Assembly (NCBI RefSeq): GCF_019925205.1
Contig: NC_083568.1
Location: forward strand, 24,302,393-24,366,392
DNA from: Metopolophium dirhodum
Lineage: Eukaryota; Arthropoda; Insecta; Hemiptera; Aphididae
DNA length: 64,000 nt
Direction: 5' to 3'
Below, piece after piece: positions 1-11,640 of this stretch; the stretch's first letter is position 1, and every line of letters begins with the position of its first letter. The notes under the pieces are model-generated. The model did no database searches, was not told the origin of the DNA, and saw only the letters and a program-made list of their open reading frames with translations. The position numbers were made by a program, and so were the translations under genes.

Positions 1-1320
1 GCCACTACATACACACACCTGACAGACTAGTACTACACGCCTTCCCATGTGATGACGACACTACGGTGATGATGTGAGGTGACGTACATGGGACAGCGAC
101 CCACAGTAATCGGGAAACGCTGGCTAAGTTGATCAGATGGAATGAGGTTATATAAGATTGCAATAACTTATAAGACCGGGTACTGGATCAGAGAGTTCTT
201 GATTTTCCCTCACAACGATTAGGTATAATTATTGAAATAATAATAATAAATTTATGATTTCTTATCTGTTTTATTTATATATTTTACTAGATGACACGAA
301 AATATGGAAAAGGTCTTTGTGATTATGCAAGTAGTATAATATTATCAGGTAGGCAATCCACCTGTGGTACATCGCGGAAATCACGTGGTGCGTATGTCTA
401 ATTTAACTCTAATAGTATTGAGAAATGCAGAAAGAAATGAAGAATAATACCAAATGTGACATGAACATTACAGTTAGATATAAAATATAATGAATACATA
501 ATAACTGTAATCATTACCTCGCCGAGTCCAATCAGATTTATTCAGGTATTCACCTTACAAAATGTAGTTATAATTTAATTATGATAAATCAGTTATTGTA
601 AAAAATCCTGATTTCAGCCCGTTGCAAGGAATGCATATGAATCACCAATATGAGGGAAATTTAAGTTTGATAGTTACCTTAATATTATATGTCCTTGTGT
701 TTCTTTCTATTTACCTTAGAAGGTGAACTATGTTTGTGAAAAAAAATTAAGAAAGAAGACGCCAAAACTTGAAATAAATATAAATCACTAATTTATTATT
801 TTTGGGGCCAGTTACATTAAATTGGGCCACTAGAAGTTATTAGGTATCCGATAAATTCATGATGTATTCCTCGCATTATGCTAAAATCGTTGATTTTTTA
901 ATTTACCAATGTATTATTTTTATATTTAGGTAGAAAAATATGTAGAATATTTTAAGATTATGAAGTATATTAAACACTGAATGACATACCTGTGGTGGAA
1001 AACTCTTCCGATTTTATGAGTAAATTCTCCCGGATCAACAAAATGTTTAAGTGAAGAAAATGTGTAAGCTCTCACGAGTTTATTTAAAATTATGTCATAA
1101 AACATTATAAACTATACAGACCATAAAATAGCGCCTTAAGTTTATTTTAAATCTGTATGTTCATATCATAGTACAAATTAAATTTCAATGTTAATTTAAT
1201 TTAAAATTAATTTCAATTATCATTATCTTTATTATTTACTAGAATTTAAACAATTTACTTTTTTTTAATGAAACTCAATTAATGTGTAATACATTTTAAT
1301 TTGTATTTTCATATTATTAT
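1..1320. other. AT-rich intergenic DNA, no gene seen
   Basis: No convincing exon was found on either strand. Around 320-420 lies a diverged copy of a repeat also seen near 55260-55370 and 59020-59110, sharing the sequence around ATTATCAGGTAGGCAATC. The rest is AT-rich with frequent stops in all frames. Confidence 0.5.
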
Positions 1321-3804
1321 ACAAGGTGTATCTTATGTCATTGTACACGGGGTTTTTTAACGATTATGGATCGATGATATAGGATTTCGTTAAAACGAAA
1401 AAACCATGTTTCTTTATTTTTAACAGGCAATTTTTTTTATAACAATTTCAAAATGTTTAAACACGCAGGTGTAACAGTAGCAAAATCAACTTTATTTTTT
1501 AAAATGGCAACGACTATCTTTTTTAGCGGATTCTTGTAAAGCTTTTTTTCTGAACATTTTGATCATCAATTTTGGTTCGTTAATTAATTAAATATGGCCC
1601 TATAAAGCTTAGTAAAATCTACATTAATACATTTAATTGAAATACTGTGTACAGGTTTAATTTACAAGAGCTAAATACATTTTTCTTATAACTAACTTTT
1701 GTAACTTGAAATTTGAACCATAAGTTCCTTATATTGGTAGGTATCGCCTGCAAAGTATGAATTAAGCAGTTGAAATTCTTTAAGAATTATTTAATAATCG
1801 TTATTTAAAATAAACTATTTGCAAGATATTTAAATAAATAGTCAATCTCAATATAGGTTTGTAACCTGTGACGTCCAACGCAAACCAATATTATTATAAT
1901 TTATAATTGTACTAGCAGGTACCGTAGGAGCGCGAAAGGCGACGAGATAGATAAGAAATACTATCCCGCGCGCCTCAGTCTCCGCCGATCCAATACTGCA
2001 CCACCGTTCCGGCAGTCGCACACACGCTCCCCTCCTAGTACCCACGGCTAAAAGTACCGGCCACTCATGTTAGCTGTACGTGTGTGACCCCCTCCCTCAG
2101 CTGTCGTGTTCCGTGCCACCAAAGATCGCAAAGTACTGACCGACACCAGCAAAAGCCACCACTACCTTTTTTTCCCGTCTGAGCTCCCGGTACCATGAGC
2201 GAGTAGCAAGCGTTTTGCTGATGCGCCGAAGAGCGGCACAGAACACACACTATTTTACTGGTAACGTTTTGGTACATCATTATTATTATTCTCACCGTGG
2301 CTGGTACTTTTAGGGTATTATTATTATATTATTATTATTATGGTACATTATTGTTGTCCTCCCGCCGGTAAACCGCTCCGTCGGAGCCGTGTGGTGAGTA
2401 ATGTTTATATTTTATATTATTATTATTAAAATGTATTATTATTATCTTTATAATTTACTTTGACCGAGTTTTATGCCTTCGGCTTTCTCGGCACCAACTT
2501 CAATCCTAAATTTATTCAAATAAACTTATATATATATTTTTTCCCAAATTGAGGTGTTATTATTTCACCGTCGGTCACCTTTCCTATTCCTGGGTCAAAT
2601 GTATTCCCGTTATAAGATATTAAAAAAAAAAATCCCCGGCACTCCGGCTTTCGGGTCCCGGTCCGTGGTTGGCGACCGTGAAATGTTCGAGGCTGCCACA
2701 TGACTCTCGAGAACATGACAAATATGATCGAGCAGTCACAAACCTAACTAGTTTGTAACCTAACTTAGGCATACTTTTAATCTATGTTAATTACAGATAT
2801 TTAATATTATTATAACAAGAATCAAATACTATTAGGTACCTATTACCTTAGTCCTTAGCCGCCTAATAAAGAATCCAAATTAATGCTTTTGTCAGAAAAG
2901 CATGATAGGAATTTATGATATGAAAAGTACGAAATAAAATTTCAATGTCAAAAACTGAAAAATAAGAAGGGTTATGTATTTCAACTCCTAAATTCATACT
3001 TTGCATGCGATACCTACCAATAAGTATAACTTATATGGTTCAAATTTAAAGTTTATCCCACTATGAGAAGAGCACCATAAAACATTTCACTTTTTTCATC
3101 ACACAATAATTTTAAAAGGTATGTATGGGACCTAAGACATTAATGTCAAAATCGAATACCATTTACCAATTTACCATTAAGTATTACTATAGCCACCTAA
3201 TGAAGAATCCAAATTTATGATATTGTAAGAAATGTAACTCTGAAGTAATTAAATATTACGATTACCTATAATAACAAATTAAAATAAGAATATTGATTTT
3301 TATGATATTGTATGTTAAAATACAATTAATAATGAATTATGTTTGCCAGCAATTTTGTTTATGTTTTTATTTTTTTGAGTGTCATTAGCTTACCGATTAA
3401 ACTACTGAAGTGTATAAAAGGGTAGTTATAAGAAAAAATTATTTAGCTCTTGTAAATTAAACCTATACCAATTATTTAAATTAAAAGTATTAATACATAT
3501 TTTACTAAACTTTAGAGGACCATAGCTAATAAACTAGCGAACCAAAATTGATGATTTAACTATCAAAATGTTCAGAAAAAAAAGCTTTGCCAGAATCCAT
3601 TAAAAAATATAGTAGCTGCCTTTTGAAAAAATAAAGTTGATTTTGCTATTGGTACACCTGTTTGTTTAAACATTTTGAAATTGTTATAAAAAAATTGCCT
3701 GTTAAAAGTAAAGAAACTCATTTTTTTCGTTTTAACGAAATCCTATTTCATCGATCCATAATTGTTGAAAAACCCCGCGTACAATGACATAAGATACACC
3801 CTGT
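1321..3804. mobile_element. Long inverted-repeat (foldback-like) non-autonomous element
   Basis: The outer ends are inverted copies. ACAAGGTGTATCTTATGTCA at 1321 matches the reverse complement of the sequence ending near 3804. The match runs on, with small indels, through the TTTCGTTTTAACGAAATCC, GCCTGTTAAAA and TTTAAACA segments. A second pair of matching arms surrounds GGTAGGTATCGC near 1740 and 3010. The flanks read TATA on the left and a TATAC-like sequence on the right, so the target duplication may be TATA or TA. A more GC-rich core (about 1900-2760) has no recognisable transposase; the ORFs there have no domain I know and are not called. This is probably a DNA-transposon derivative; the superfamily is not assigned. 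Confidence 0.6.
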
Positions 3805-4205
3805 ATACATTGCTTCATTATAACATAACAATGTTATTACTTATTAGTTATTACATACTTGGCAGAGTTTAGATGTACCCTTCAGGTAGTATTTAGATAT
3901 TAGACATGGAAGCGTTAAGATATATGTGGCCCATCGGGTAGTAATGGATTAGACCAGAGAGAGTTTACAGGTCATTAAAATCGGGAGAATTTAAAATCAC
4001 CCGGACATACTATTAAAAATAGTTTTGCTATTCAAAGATCTAAATTAAATACACACCTTTTTTGTATAACATAAATTTGTCCTTGACCATTCCATCTGTA
4101 ATAAAAAAAAACAACGAACATTTACAATATTTTTAAAATTATCAACTGGTATAGGTATTATAAATGTGTCATGTATTAAATATTTTAATGTTTTTTTTTT
4201 TTTTT

Positions 4206-5319
4206 TTAGATTCTGAGCGAAGCGATGAATGTATTGATTCTACAATGATGTGTGTTTTTTTTTTTATTTTTTTTTATTTTTGTGTCTGTCATCACATTTT
4301 AGGACAGTAAAAGTGCTTGGATTTTCTTCAATAGTAACTTTTCTGATAGGAAAGTGAATCTAGTTGGTACTTTGGGGGGTCAAAAGTAAAAATTTCCCAG
4401 TAGTTTTCACAAGCGACGTGAAAAACAAAAGAAAAATTAAGGAAAAACGGGAATTTTTACGCAAAAACTGTTTTCGAGAAAATCGATTTTGGTTTTTGGT
4501 GTAACTCTAAAACAAATGACCGTAGGGACATGAAATTTTGACTGAATGTTTATATTAGCATTTTCTATGCACCATAAAATTTACAAAATATTTTGACTCT
4601 TTTTGAGCTGTTTACGGCCATTGTCAGTTTTCAATTTTTTTAGTTTTTTTTTTCTATAAATATCAATAAAATTTTATCTGTTGAGTAAAAAAGCTTGAAA
4701 ATTTAATAGAAGGCTCCCAGGTTATCGTTTCAAAGGCAGATGAAAAAAATTAAAAATCCTTAGTCACAGTTTTTAATTATAAGCATTTAAAGTTCAAATT
4801 TTGACAAAATACGGAAAAATCACGAAAAATAGCAAATTATTTTGATGAGAATTCATAAAAATTTTTCTTTTTAAATCTAAGATTTGAAAATGTAATATAA
4901 GATTACTCATAAGTTTGTCTACCTTTATCAAAAAAAAAATGTCTAGAAGAAACTTAAATTAAATTTTTATGAGCGTCTGAAATTTATATTTTTACAACAT
5001 TTGATATTTACTCGATTTCTCATGTAACAATTTTCTTATTATTATTGGGACGAGGTGGCCGAGTGGTCTAACGCGACGGATTCGGCACAGCCGGTCCGAG
5101 TTCGATCCTCGACCACCGGGCGGCATTTTTCTCCGTGCAAGTCACGGTGTCCGGAGAACAAGTGCCGCCATCCCCCCACCCGGGGCACGGCAGAAACCTA
5201 CGGGTGCCCCATTAGAAATTCTGCCAAAACACAACACACACGTGTACCAACCTACCCAATATAAAAACCTACAGTGCCCTCCCCCACACCCAATGGCCTA
5301 TGTTGCCGCGGGTTACCCA

Positions 5320-5369
<50 letters not shown>

Positions 5370-5990
5370 CTTATTTTATTGTAATTAAAAAACGAATGAC
5401 TGTAGATACTTGAAAATTTCACTGAATGTTTATATTAGCATTTTATATACACCATAAAATGTTGAAAATATTTTGACTCTTTTTGAGCTGTTTACGGACA
5501 TTGTCAGTTTTCAATTTTTTTAGTTTTTTTTCTATAAATATCAATAAATTTTTATTTGTTGGGTAAAAAAGCGTGAAAATTTAATATAATGCTCCTGATA
5601 TATCGTTCTAATAGCAGTTGAAAAATATTAAAAATACATAGGCACAATTTTTTTTTATAAGCATTTAAAGTTCAAATTTTGACAACATTTATCAAATTTA
5701 TAATTTATTAATTATTTTGTAGTTAAAAATTTATAAATTTTTAACTTTTATGGCTAAGGATTGAAAATTTAAAACAAGGCTCCACGTAAATAGGTTATAT
5801 ATAAATTACTTTATTCACAATAATATCATCAAATATACTTGGTAAAATCATAGGCTGACTGACCGTTTTCGCTCAGAATCGTTTTTCTTATACAATGATA
5901 TTATATCATTGAATTCAAATTTAACACCATCCATTACAGTGACCCACTTGTAACCTACCGTACAGCAGAGCGACATCCACTTATCCACCT
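4206..5990 (+). repeat. Dispersed AT-rich aphid-type repeat, nearly full-length copy carrying a SINE
   Basis: One end begins AGATTCTGAGCGAAGCGATG. The other end contains the reverse complement of GATTCTGAGCGAAAACGGTC and finishes near CCACTTATCCACC. Further copies occur on either strand at 26831-27858, 41735-46850, 53654-54574 and 55837-55976, with fragments such as 29690-29760. No copy holds a credible ORF, so this is a non-autonomous element or a high-copy repeat of unknown class. Both ends carry the GATTCTGAGCGAA motif in inverted orientation, which suggests short subterminal inverted repeats. The SINE at 5048-5363 interrupts this copy. Confidence 0.75.
5048..5363 (+). mobile_element. tRNA-derived SINE with poly(A) tail and target-site duplication
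   Basis: The 5' part is tRNA-like. A box A resembles TGGCCGAGTGGTCTAA near 5055, and a box B resembles GAGTTCGATCCTCG near 5098. A GC-rich body follows and ends in an A-run of about 40. Direct repeats flank it: AATTTTCTTATTATTATTG at 5029-5047 and AATTTTCTTATTTTATTG from 5364, differing by one base. The host repeat without the insert is seen on the minus strand around 43325-43360, confirming the insertion boundaries. A SINE of this kind would be transcribed by RNA polymerase III and moved by a partner LINE (established for SINEs). It is not a functional tRNA gene, because the body continues past the tRNA-like head. The 69-codon ORF across it is incidental. Confidence 0.88.
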
Positions 5991-7838
5991 TTTTTTTATT
6001 GATCTCATAAAACATCGGCTTCTGTGGCCATTAGTTTACAATTTACAGTGATTAAAAATATTTACAATTACATATTATATATCTTGTGGAAAAGAACTTA
6101 AATTAGGTTGTATAGCTGGATTTCTTTTATATACTGTAAGATGTTGTGGATTGATTGGGTGCCAGGTCCTAATGCTTCTCCGATTTGTTGAGATATGTCG
6201 TATTTTTTCCTCATGTCATCATATTTTTGGCATTCAGTAATTATATGTTTTACTGTGAGGTCCACTCCACACATTTCGCATATGGGGGGATCATTTTTTT
6301 CCATAAGATGCCTATGTGTGATGAAAGTGTGGCCTATTCTTAGACGATTTAATATGGTTTCCATATTCTTTTCTGTTGAGTCCGGGGTTTTTCCATGTCT
6401 GTATGTTGTTTTTTATTTGGTTTAACTTTGTATGCTGGTTTATCCATTGTATGAGCCATTTTTGGTTTAGGACTTGTTTGATTTGTTTTTTTTTGTCTTC
6501 ATGTGTGTATATATTGAGTAGTGGGGTGTCTGGGGAGGAGACAGCTTTTGACGCTTCTAGGTCTGCTTTTACGTTGCCTTGTATGCCGCAGTGTCCAGGA
6601 GCCCACATATAGCATATATCCATCCCCATACCACTTGCTTCATGTGTTTTTTCTTGTATTAGTTTGGATATGTCAGATGGATGTGTTGTGTTTTGGATTC
6701 CTGTGATGCTGCTAAATGAATCACTGATTACGAGGTAGTTGTTAGGTGTTGTATCTTTATTTTGTATTATGTGCAAGGTCGCATTATATATTTCCAGTGC
6801 TTCAGCTGTGTAGATTGAGCATTCGGGGGGTAATTTGTAAGTTGTGATTGTCTTTTCTGCTACTATTGCAATCCCTACGCTGTCTGTTGTTTTAGATGCA
6901 TCAGTGTAAATATGTTTTCTATCAGGGTATTTTTGTATTATTTCTTGGAAAAGATTTTTGTAGATATTAGGATTTGTGTTGTTTTTTTTATATTCTGTTA
7001 TTTCGATGTTTGTATTGATTTGCATTAGCCAAGGAGGTATGGTTTGTGGTTCTCTTGGTACTATTTGTTTTATATTTATTTGTAGGTTCTCTGCTTCTTT
7101 GTTTGTGTTGTCGATGTATTTGATTGCTGGGTTGTTCTCATTTTTTAATGTTCGGGATGCATAGAGTATATTGTTTTGTGTTCTCCTTATGTCGGGGGAT
7201 GGTTCATTTGCAATGTTTCTTAGACTCGCTATTGGGCTGGATTTGAAGGCTCCAATTGCTAGTCTTATGCCAGTATTTAGAGGCACATCAATCATTTTTA
7301 GGTGTTTAGGATTGGCTGTCCTGAATATTATTGAGCCGTAATCAGTTTTAGACCGGATTAGTGCTCTGTAGATTTTTAATAGTGTAGAAGTTTCACCACC
7401 CCATGATGTATGTGAGATAATTTTTATTATGTTGAGTTTTTTTGTGATGGAGTTTTTTACATATTTTAAATGTGGGATCCAGTTTAATTTGGTATCAAAA
7501 ATTACTCCCAAAATTTTTATTTTATTTTGGTTTGGTATAATGTTGTTATCTATTTTTATCTGGAGTTTACCTTGTTTTCTTTTTTTTGTGAATATGATGC
7601 TTTGTGATTTTTGGCTGGAGATGTTGAAGCCCGTTTTATTTAACCATTTTGTTATGTTATTTGCGCTATTTTGTAGTAATTGTTGTACTGTATTTAGGTT
7701 GCTGCTTCTGCAAAGTATGTTTAGGTCGTCTGCGAATAGATTTGCATTTACAAGAGTTTCTATTGTTTTAACAATGTCATTTATTGATAGGAGGAAGATC
7801 GTGACAGCTAGTGACGACCCTTGGGGAATTCCGTTTTA
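5991..7838 (-). mobile_element. 5'-truncated non-LTR retrotransposon (LINE), RT and RNase H part of ORF2
   Basis: On the minus strand the element begins abruptly in the RT domain at a GIPQGSSLAVT motif near 7836. It runs through the catalytic FADD motif, an RT thumb region, an RNase H domain (IYTDASKT, IYTAEALE, ISDSFSS) and a terminal CxxC-H-C zinc-binding segment (CEMCGVDLTVKH, then C). A run of eight T at 5990-5997 is the reverse of a short poly(A) tail. The reading frame is open from about 7836 to near 6360, then shifts by one base. The C-terminal segment is read in another frame from about 6364 to 6098. It is related to, but clearly diverged from, the intact LINE at 47274-52830. 5' truncation is the usual result of incomplete target-primed reverse transcription. 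No target-site duplication was found. Confidence 0.85.
6098..7836 (-). pseudogene. LINE ORF2 fragment (RT–RNase H–zinc knuckle), frameshifted
   Basis: This is the coding remnant of the truncated LINE. The main frame covers the end of the RT palm (FADD) and the RNase H domain, with acidic residues visible in YTDASK, TAEALE and SDSFSS. It ends at 6312 after a one-base shift near 6360. The correct continuation, starting METILNRLRIGHTF, is read from 6364 to the stop at 6098 and contains the CxxC...H...C motif that also closes ORF2 of the intact element. There is no start codon, endonuclease or ORF1, so the copy cannot be autonomous. The same-clade relationship to the 47-53 kb element is inferred from shared domain order and motif spacing. 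Confidence 0.82.
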
Positions 7839-7839
7839 A

Positions 7840-8246
7840 TGTTTATATAACTACCAAATTATATTTGTGTAAAAGTTAAACTAGTAATAGATTATAGATA
7901 CATATAAATATGTTATACCTACGCTAAAGACATACAGTAATTATTTTCTTTAGGTATAGAGGTATTCAGTTACAAATATTAATTTATTTACAAAAGTTTA
8001 TTTTAACAAACAAAAAATGTATTATTTAACCATTAATATTTTTATTAGTGAGTAGTATGAAATAGCCAGTTCTGGCACCCCTCCCCCCCCCCCCGGCTTC
8101 GCCCCCTCTCTAGTCACCATGCGCCCTTCCCCCTTCCAATCCCCCCTGCCAGCACTGCCCCTCCCAGCATCTCCCTGCGCCTCCCTGAGCTCCCTCCCCC
8201 CACCCCCCCCAGCATGCACCGCCTACGTCATCATGCGCTTCCCTAG

Positions 8247-8278
<32 letters not shown>

Positions 8279-8598
8279 CCACAGTTTGTACTCTATACAT
8301 ACTATATTATATACGTAAATATACTAAAGTATATATGTTTATATACTAAAGTATATATGTTTATATACTAAAGTATATAGGTACTCTATACATTCTATAG
8401 TGTATAGCTATCAATAGAATCGAAATCATGCATCATCACTATCATCATCATCATCATCATCATCATCGCCATCGTACTCATTAACACCGATGGAGTCTAT
8501 ACCGTTAACCAACATCACGAATTAAAATCCATTTTTAGACACCAGAATTATAAGTGAGTTTTATTTATTTACTTACTGTGGGATATTAATTTATTACC

Positions 8599-8638
<40 letters not shown>

Positions 8639-8789
8639 CGCACTCGCATCGTATAAAATACTGATTAGAAGCCCAACCCGAAGAAGCTAATTTTCTACGA
8701 ATATTTATTTTCTATAATATACTATTATTTAATCACGGTGGAACTTTAACGTTGAAATGTATCGAGGATAAAAAAAAAGTCGTTTACAA
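7840..8789. other. Low-complexity intergenic DNA with microsatellites
   Basis: Contains a C-rich tract around 8080-8215, (TA)n-rich palindromic repeats based on TATACTAAAGTATATA at 8270-8400, an (ATC)n run around 8435-8467 and a (TTA)n run around 8597-8637. The segment 8040-8125 recurs inverted at 23935-24015, including CCAGTTCTGGC. ORFs here are composition artefacts. Confidence 0.6.
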
Positions 8790-10703
8790 TCTATTATATA
8801 AAAATAAGTCCGGTTTTCCTCCCTGACGCTATAACTCCAGAACGCACGAACCGATTTCCACGGTTTTGCATTCGTTGGAAAGGTCTTGGGCTCCGTGAGG
8901 TTTATAGCAAAGAAAATTCTGGAAAATTCAGGAAAAATTCAACAGAAAAGTGGGGAAATCGTTTTTCACATACAGCGCCATCTATTATACATAGCATGTA
9001 CTTCAAACCAATAGCAACGGTGCGTGATAAAGTGTTTGACAGATAGTCATTATTCTCTGCTCAGTTAATTTCATTTAAGCTCAGTGTAAATTATGTGGAT
9101 CGTGCATTTGAAGTTAAATTCAACACTCCGTCCATAGTCCAAAATGCCTAGAGAACGACGTGCGAACATCGGCCGCCGCACAAGACATGCAAGCAAGCAA
9201 CAAGTCTATTCAAGGAACTTAAGAGAAGAAAGACAAAATATAATAAGAGAAAATGACCGATTGAGACATCGCGTGAGCACACGAAGATCATTGGCATCAT
9301 ACAATCGCTTGGCATTCCAATATGATCCCACTGCGAACTACAGTGATGATGAAAATTTGGATATTGGACGAATGACGACTATATGCCGATATTGCAATGC
9401 GTTAAAGTTCAAAAGAGAAACGGTTGGATTGTGCTGCGCAAGTGGAAAAGTCAAACTGGATCCATTACTTACACCACCACAGCCACTGAAAACATTGTTT
9501 GATGGAAGTGATCCCGATTCCAGCCATTTTCTTCAACACATCCTTGAATACAATAACTGCTTTCGCATGACTTCCTTTGGAGCTAATATCATTCGAGAAG
9601 GCGGCTTCATGCCGACTTGCAAGGTAAAAGATACAACACACATAACCAACACATAATTGCAACACATAACAACTTCATATACACCACACACTACACCATC
9701 ACACGATTTACAATGTATTCATGAACAAATTTTAATGATTATTTGCAATTACAGATACAAGGTCAAATATATCATTTGCATGGTTCAATGGTGCCAACCA
9801 CACCAGATGAACCGCATCAATTTCTGCAAATATATTTCATTTCGTCGATGGTGGATCAGCTGAACGTGCGGTGCAATATACAGGGAGCACAACAGTTAAA
9901 GAGACGAATTATTGAACAGTTGCAAGCATTTTTTCACGCTAATAATGCTGTGGTTAATATGTTCAAAACAGCATTGGAACGAATGCCATCGGATACGCAC
10001 AAATTTGTCATAAGAGCGGATTGTACTCCAACAGGTGAACATGTGCGAAGATTCAATGCACCCACCGTTAATGATGTTGCTGCAATTATTGTTGGCGATC
10101 CAACTAAATCACGAGACATTGTCGTTCAGCGAAGAAGCAATATCATGCATCGTGTAAACGAGACACATCGTTTGTACGATGCGTTACAATTTGGAAAATC
10201 ATTGTTTTTCACATGGACAAAAACTCAAAAACTCCGTTGGATAATTTACTACATCATCGGGATTTGTTATTGAATCAACGGATTTGTATGTCACCAAATC
10301 GCCAGCAATTTTTGATTGAATAGTGAAATTCAGTGCATGGACATCATTATTCTTTGCTGCAAGAATTGCTCGTTGACTTAACCAAGCATATGTTAGACGT
10401 TTTTGTCAAGCGTATTATACGTTGCGTGTTCACGAGTTGGGAAACCATCCGCTTTGTTTGTGTTAACGTCAGACCAAAAAACAAAAAATGTGGTTTACCA
10501 AAGAGCACTACAATGAAACAATTAAATAACACTTCATTTTAGTAGGTAATTGAAATGAATTTATTACTGTTGTGAAATGAAATAAATATTTTCCTTTTCA
10601 AATATATAACAAAAAAAATTTTTTTTCTTTATCTATAAATCACCAAACGAAATGTTACATAAAACGAATCTGGTGGCGGAACGGAGTTCGCCGGGTCTGC
10701 TAG
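8790..10703 (+). mobile_element. Helitron, complete ends with internally deleted Rep/helicase gene
   Basis: The element begins with TC (8790-8791), preceded by A, and ends with CTAG (10700-10703), followed by T. This matches the A|TC...CTAG|T insertion rule of Helitrons. A short hairpin (GGCGGAAC, loop, GTTCGCC) lies just upstream of CTAG. The interior codes for the N-terminal and HUH-proximal parts of a Helitron Rep/helicase and for its extreme C-terminus, with the middle missing. At 1914 bp it is far shorter than an autonomous Helitron. It could only be mobilised in trans. It sits inside the last exon of the small minus-strand gene at 10700-11176. Confidence 0.88.
9144..10516 (+). pseudogene. 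Helitron Rep/Pif1-helicase polyprotein, deleted and disrupted
   Basis: The ATG at 9144 opens a 170-codon frame with a basic N-terminus (MPRERRANIGRRTRHAS) and a zinc-like region (CRYCNALKFKRET...C). A second frame at 9743-10273 carries the Helitron helitron_like_N and pre-Rep region (IYHLHGSMVP...QFLQIYFI). It breaks down near 10250. The C-terminus reappears in another frame at 10424-10516, with ACSRVGKPSALFVLTSDQ, the typical end of the Pif1-like helicase. The HUH nuclease core and almost all helicase motifs are absent. The element is therefore a non-autonomous deletion derivative of an autonomous copy. Rep proteins of this family nick and join DNA during rolling-circle transposition (established). 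Confidence 0.85.
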
Positions 10704-11176
10704 TAATATATACAAAAAATGTTATTTGATATATTTATAGGTATGTTTTCAACAGGATTTTTTTCTTGTAAAAGTTTGCCATTGAAATCTTTGTAACATT
10801 TTTTTGTCCAATACACTTCATATTCATCAAGTAGATGCCTCGATTGAGCGTCATCTGGAAAACAGAATTTAAAAATTTAGAAAACCATAGTATTTTTTAT
10901 TTGTATATATCAAGTGAGCCTTACTGAGTTGTAGAATCTCAGTGTCGGATACATAATATGTTATATCCAATGCAGTGGGTGATCGACATGGGAAGGGTTG
11001 GTTCGGATCGAAATCGAATGCATCGGTAAATAATGGTGGTGATAACTAATATAAAATTAAGCTTAATTATAAAAAGGGTAAAAAAATCAAAAAATCTATA
11101 TGTCACTTACTAGAGGCGAGTTAAATGTTGTAGGTTTTGTAGAGCTGTCGAAAAATGATCCAGATGATCCCGACAT
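10700..11176 (-). CDS. Small three-exon gene of unknown function, last exon ended by a Helitron
   Basis: Three minus-strand blocks join with consistent phase and consensus splice sites. Exon 1 is 11111-11176 (ATG at 11176, donor GTAAGT). Exon 2 is 10925-11045 (acceptor ATATTAG, donor GTAAGG). Exon 3 is 10700-10854 (acceptor TTTTCCAG). The total is 342 nt, 113 aa plus stop. The product is Ser/Pro-rich at the start (MSGSSGSFFDSSTKP), with a middle segment TDAFDFDPNQPF and a mixed charged C-terminal part (RHLLDEYEVYWTKK). There is no signal peptide or known domain that I recognise. The stop codon TAG overlaps the CTAG terminus of the Helitron, so the original protein was probably longer. Upstream, the frame stays open for about 15 codons before the ATG, so an earlier start cannot be excluded. 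Expression is unproven. Confidence 0.6.
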
Positions 11177-11449
11177 ATTTATTTTTATATGTGTGCCGAA
11201 CGTCCATGGATGTATGTATTGGATAACTTTATGTTTTTAACGTATATTATATATTATATAAGTGTATCGTCATTATGAATTTATGGTTAATGTTGAATTA
11301 TTCGGGTGGACAAATAGATTTATTAGGAACATATTATGAAATTCTGTGAGGATAGTACAAAAAAAAAGAGAATAATCTTTTATAATAATACTGATGGGAT
11401 AGATGGAATTTAACATTAAATAAAATATGGTTGGTAAATAAAGCTATTG

Positions 11450-11640
11450 GTAAATCTACACTATCGCTTCTATTGAAACGGTTTTCTGCCTCCCGATAAC
11501 CATATTCAGTAATTGGATGGTACGTCTTTCACACCCAGTGATCGCAATCGGGGTGGACGTAAAATGATAACGGTCGACCAGTCTCATCTATTCGCGCATT
11601 CACGAGCTCGGCATATCTTGCAAAAATCGAATAGTTGCAG
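11450..11640 (-). pseudogene. Possible decayed exon, chromo-barrel-like peptide
   Basis: After a plausible acceptor (TTTTTGCAAG, near 11620), the minus strand reads RYAELVNARIDETGRP and then SFYVHPD...HWV, followed by an in-frame TGA and more coding-like sequence. The pattern A-E-(I/L)-...-D-x-x-G-R-x-x-FYVH-...-W-V resembles the chromo-barrel of Tip60/MRG-type proteins, which binds methylated histone tails. The match is short, has a stop and no partner exons nearby, so this is a weak call. Confidence 0.25.

Noticed and set aside
5055..5264. 69-codon plus-strand ORF and a tRNA-like sequence
   Set aside because: It lies wholly within the tRNA-derived SINE. The tRNA-like head is not followed by a mature tRNA 3' end, so neither a protein gene nor a tRNA gene is called.
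6195..7839. Several plus-strand ORFs with hydrophobic translations (for example 7429-7839)
   Set aside because: They are antisense shadows of the truncated LINE ORF2 on the minus strand.
8022..8349. Pro-rich and Gly-rich ORFs
   Set aside because: They come from C-rich and (TA)n low-complexity DNA shared with a repeat at 23935-24015.
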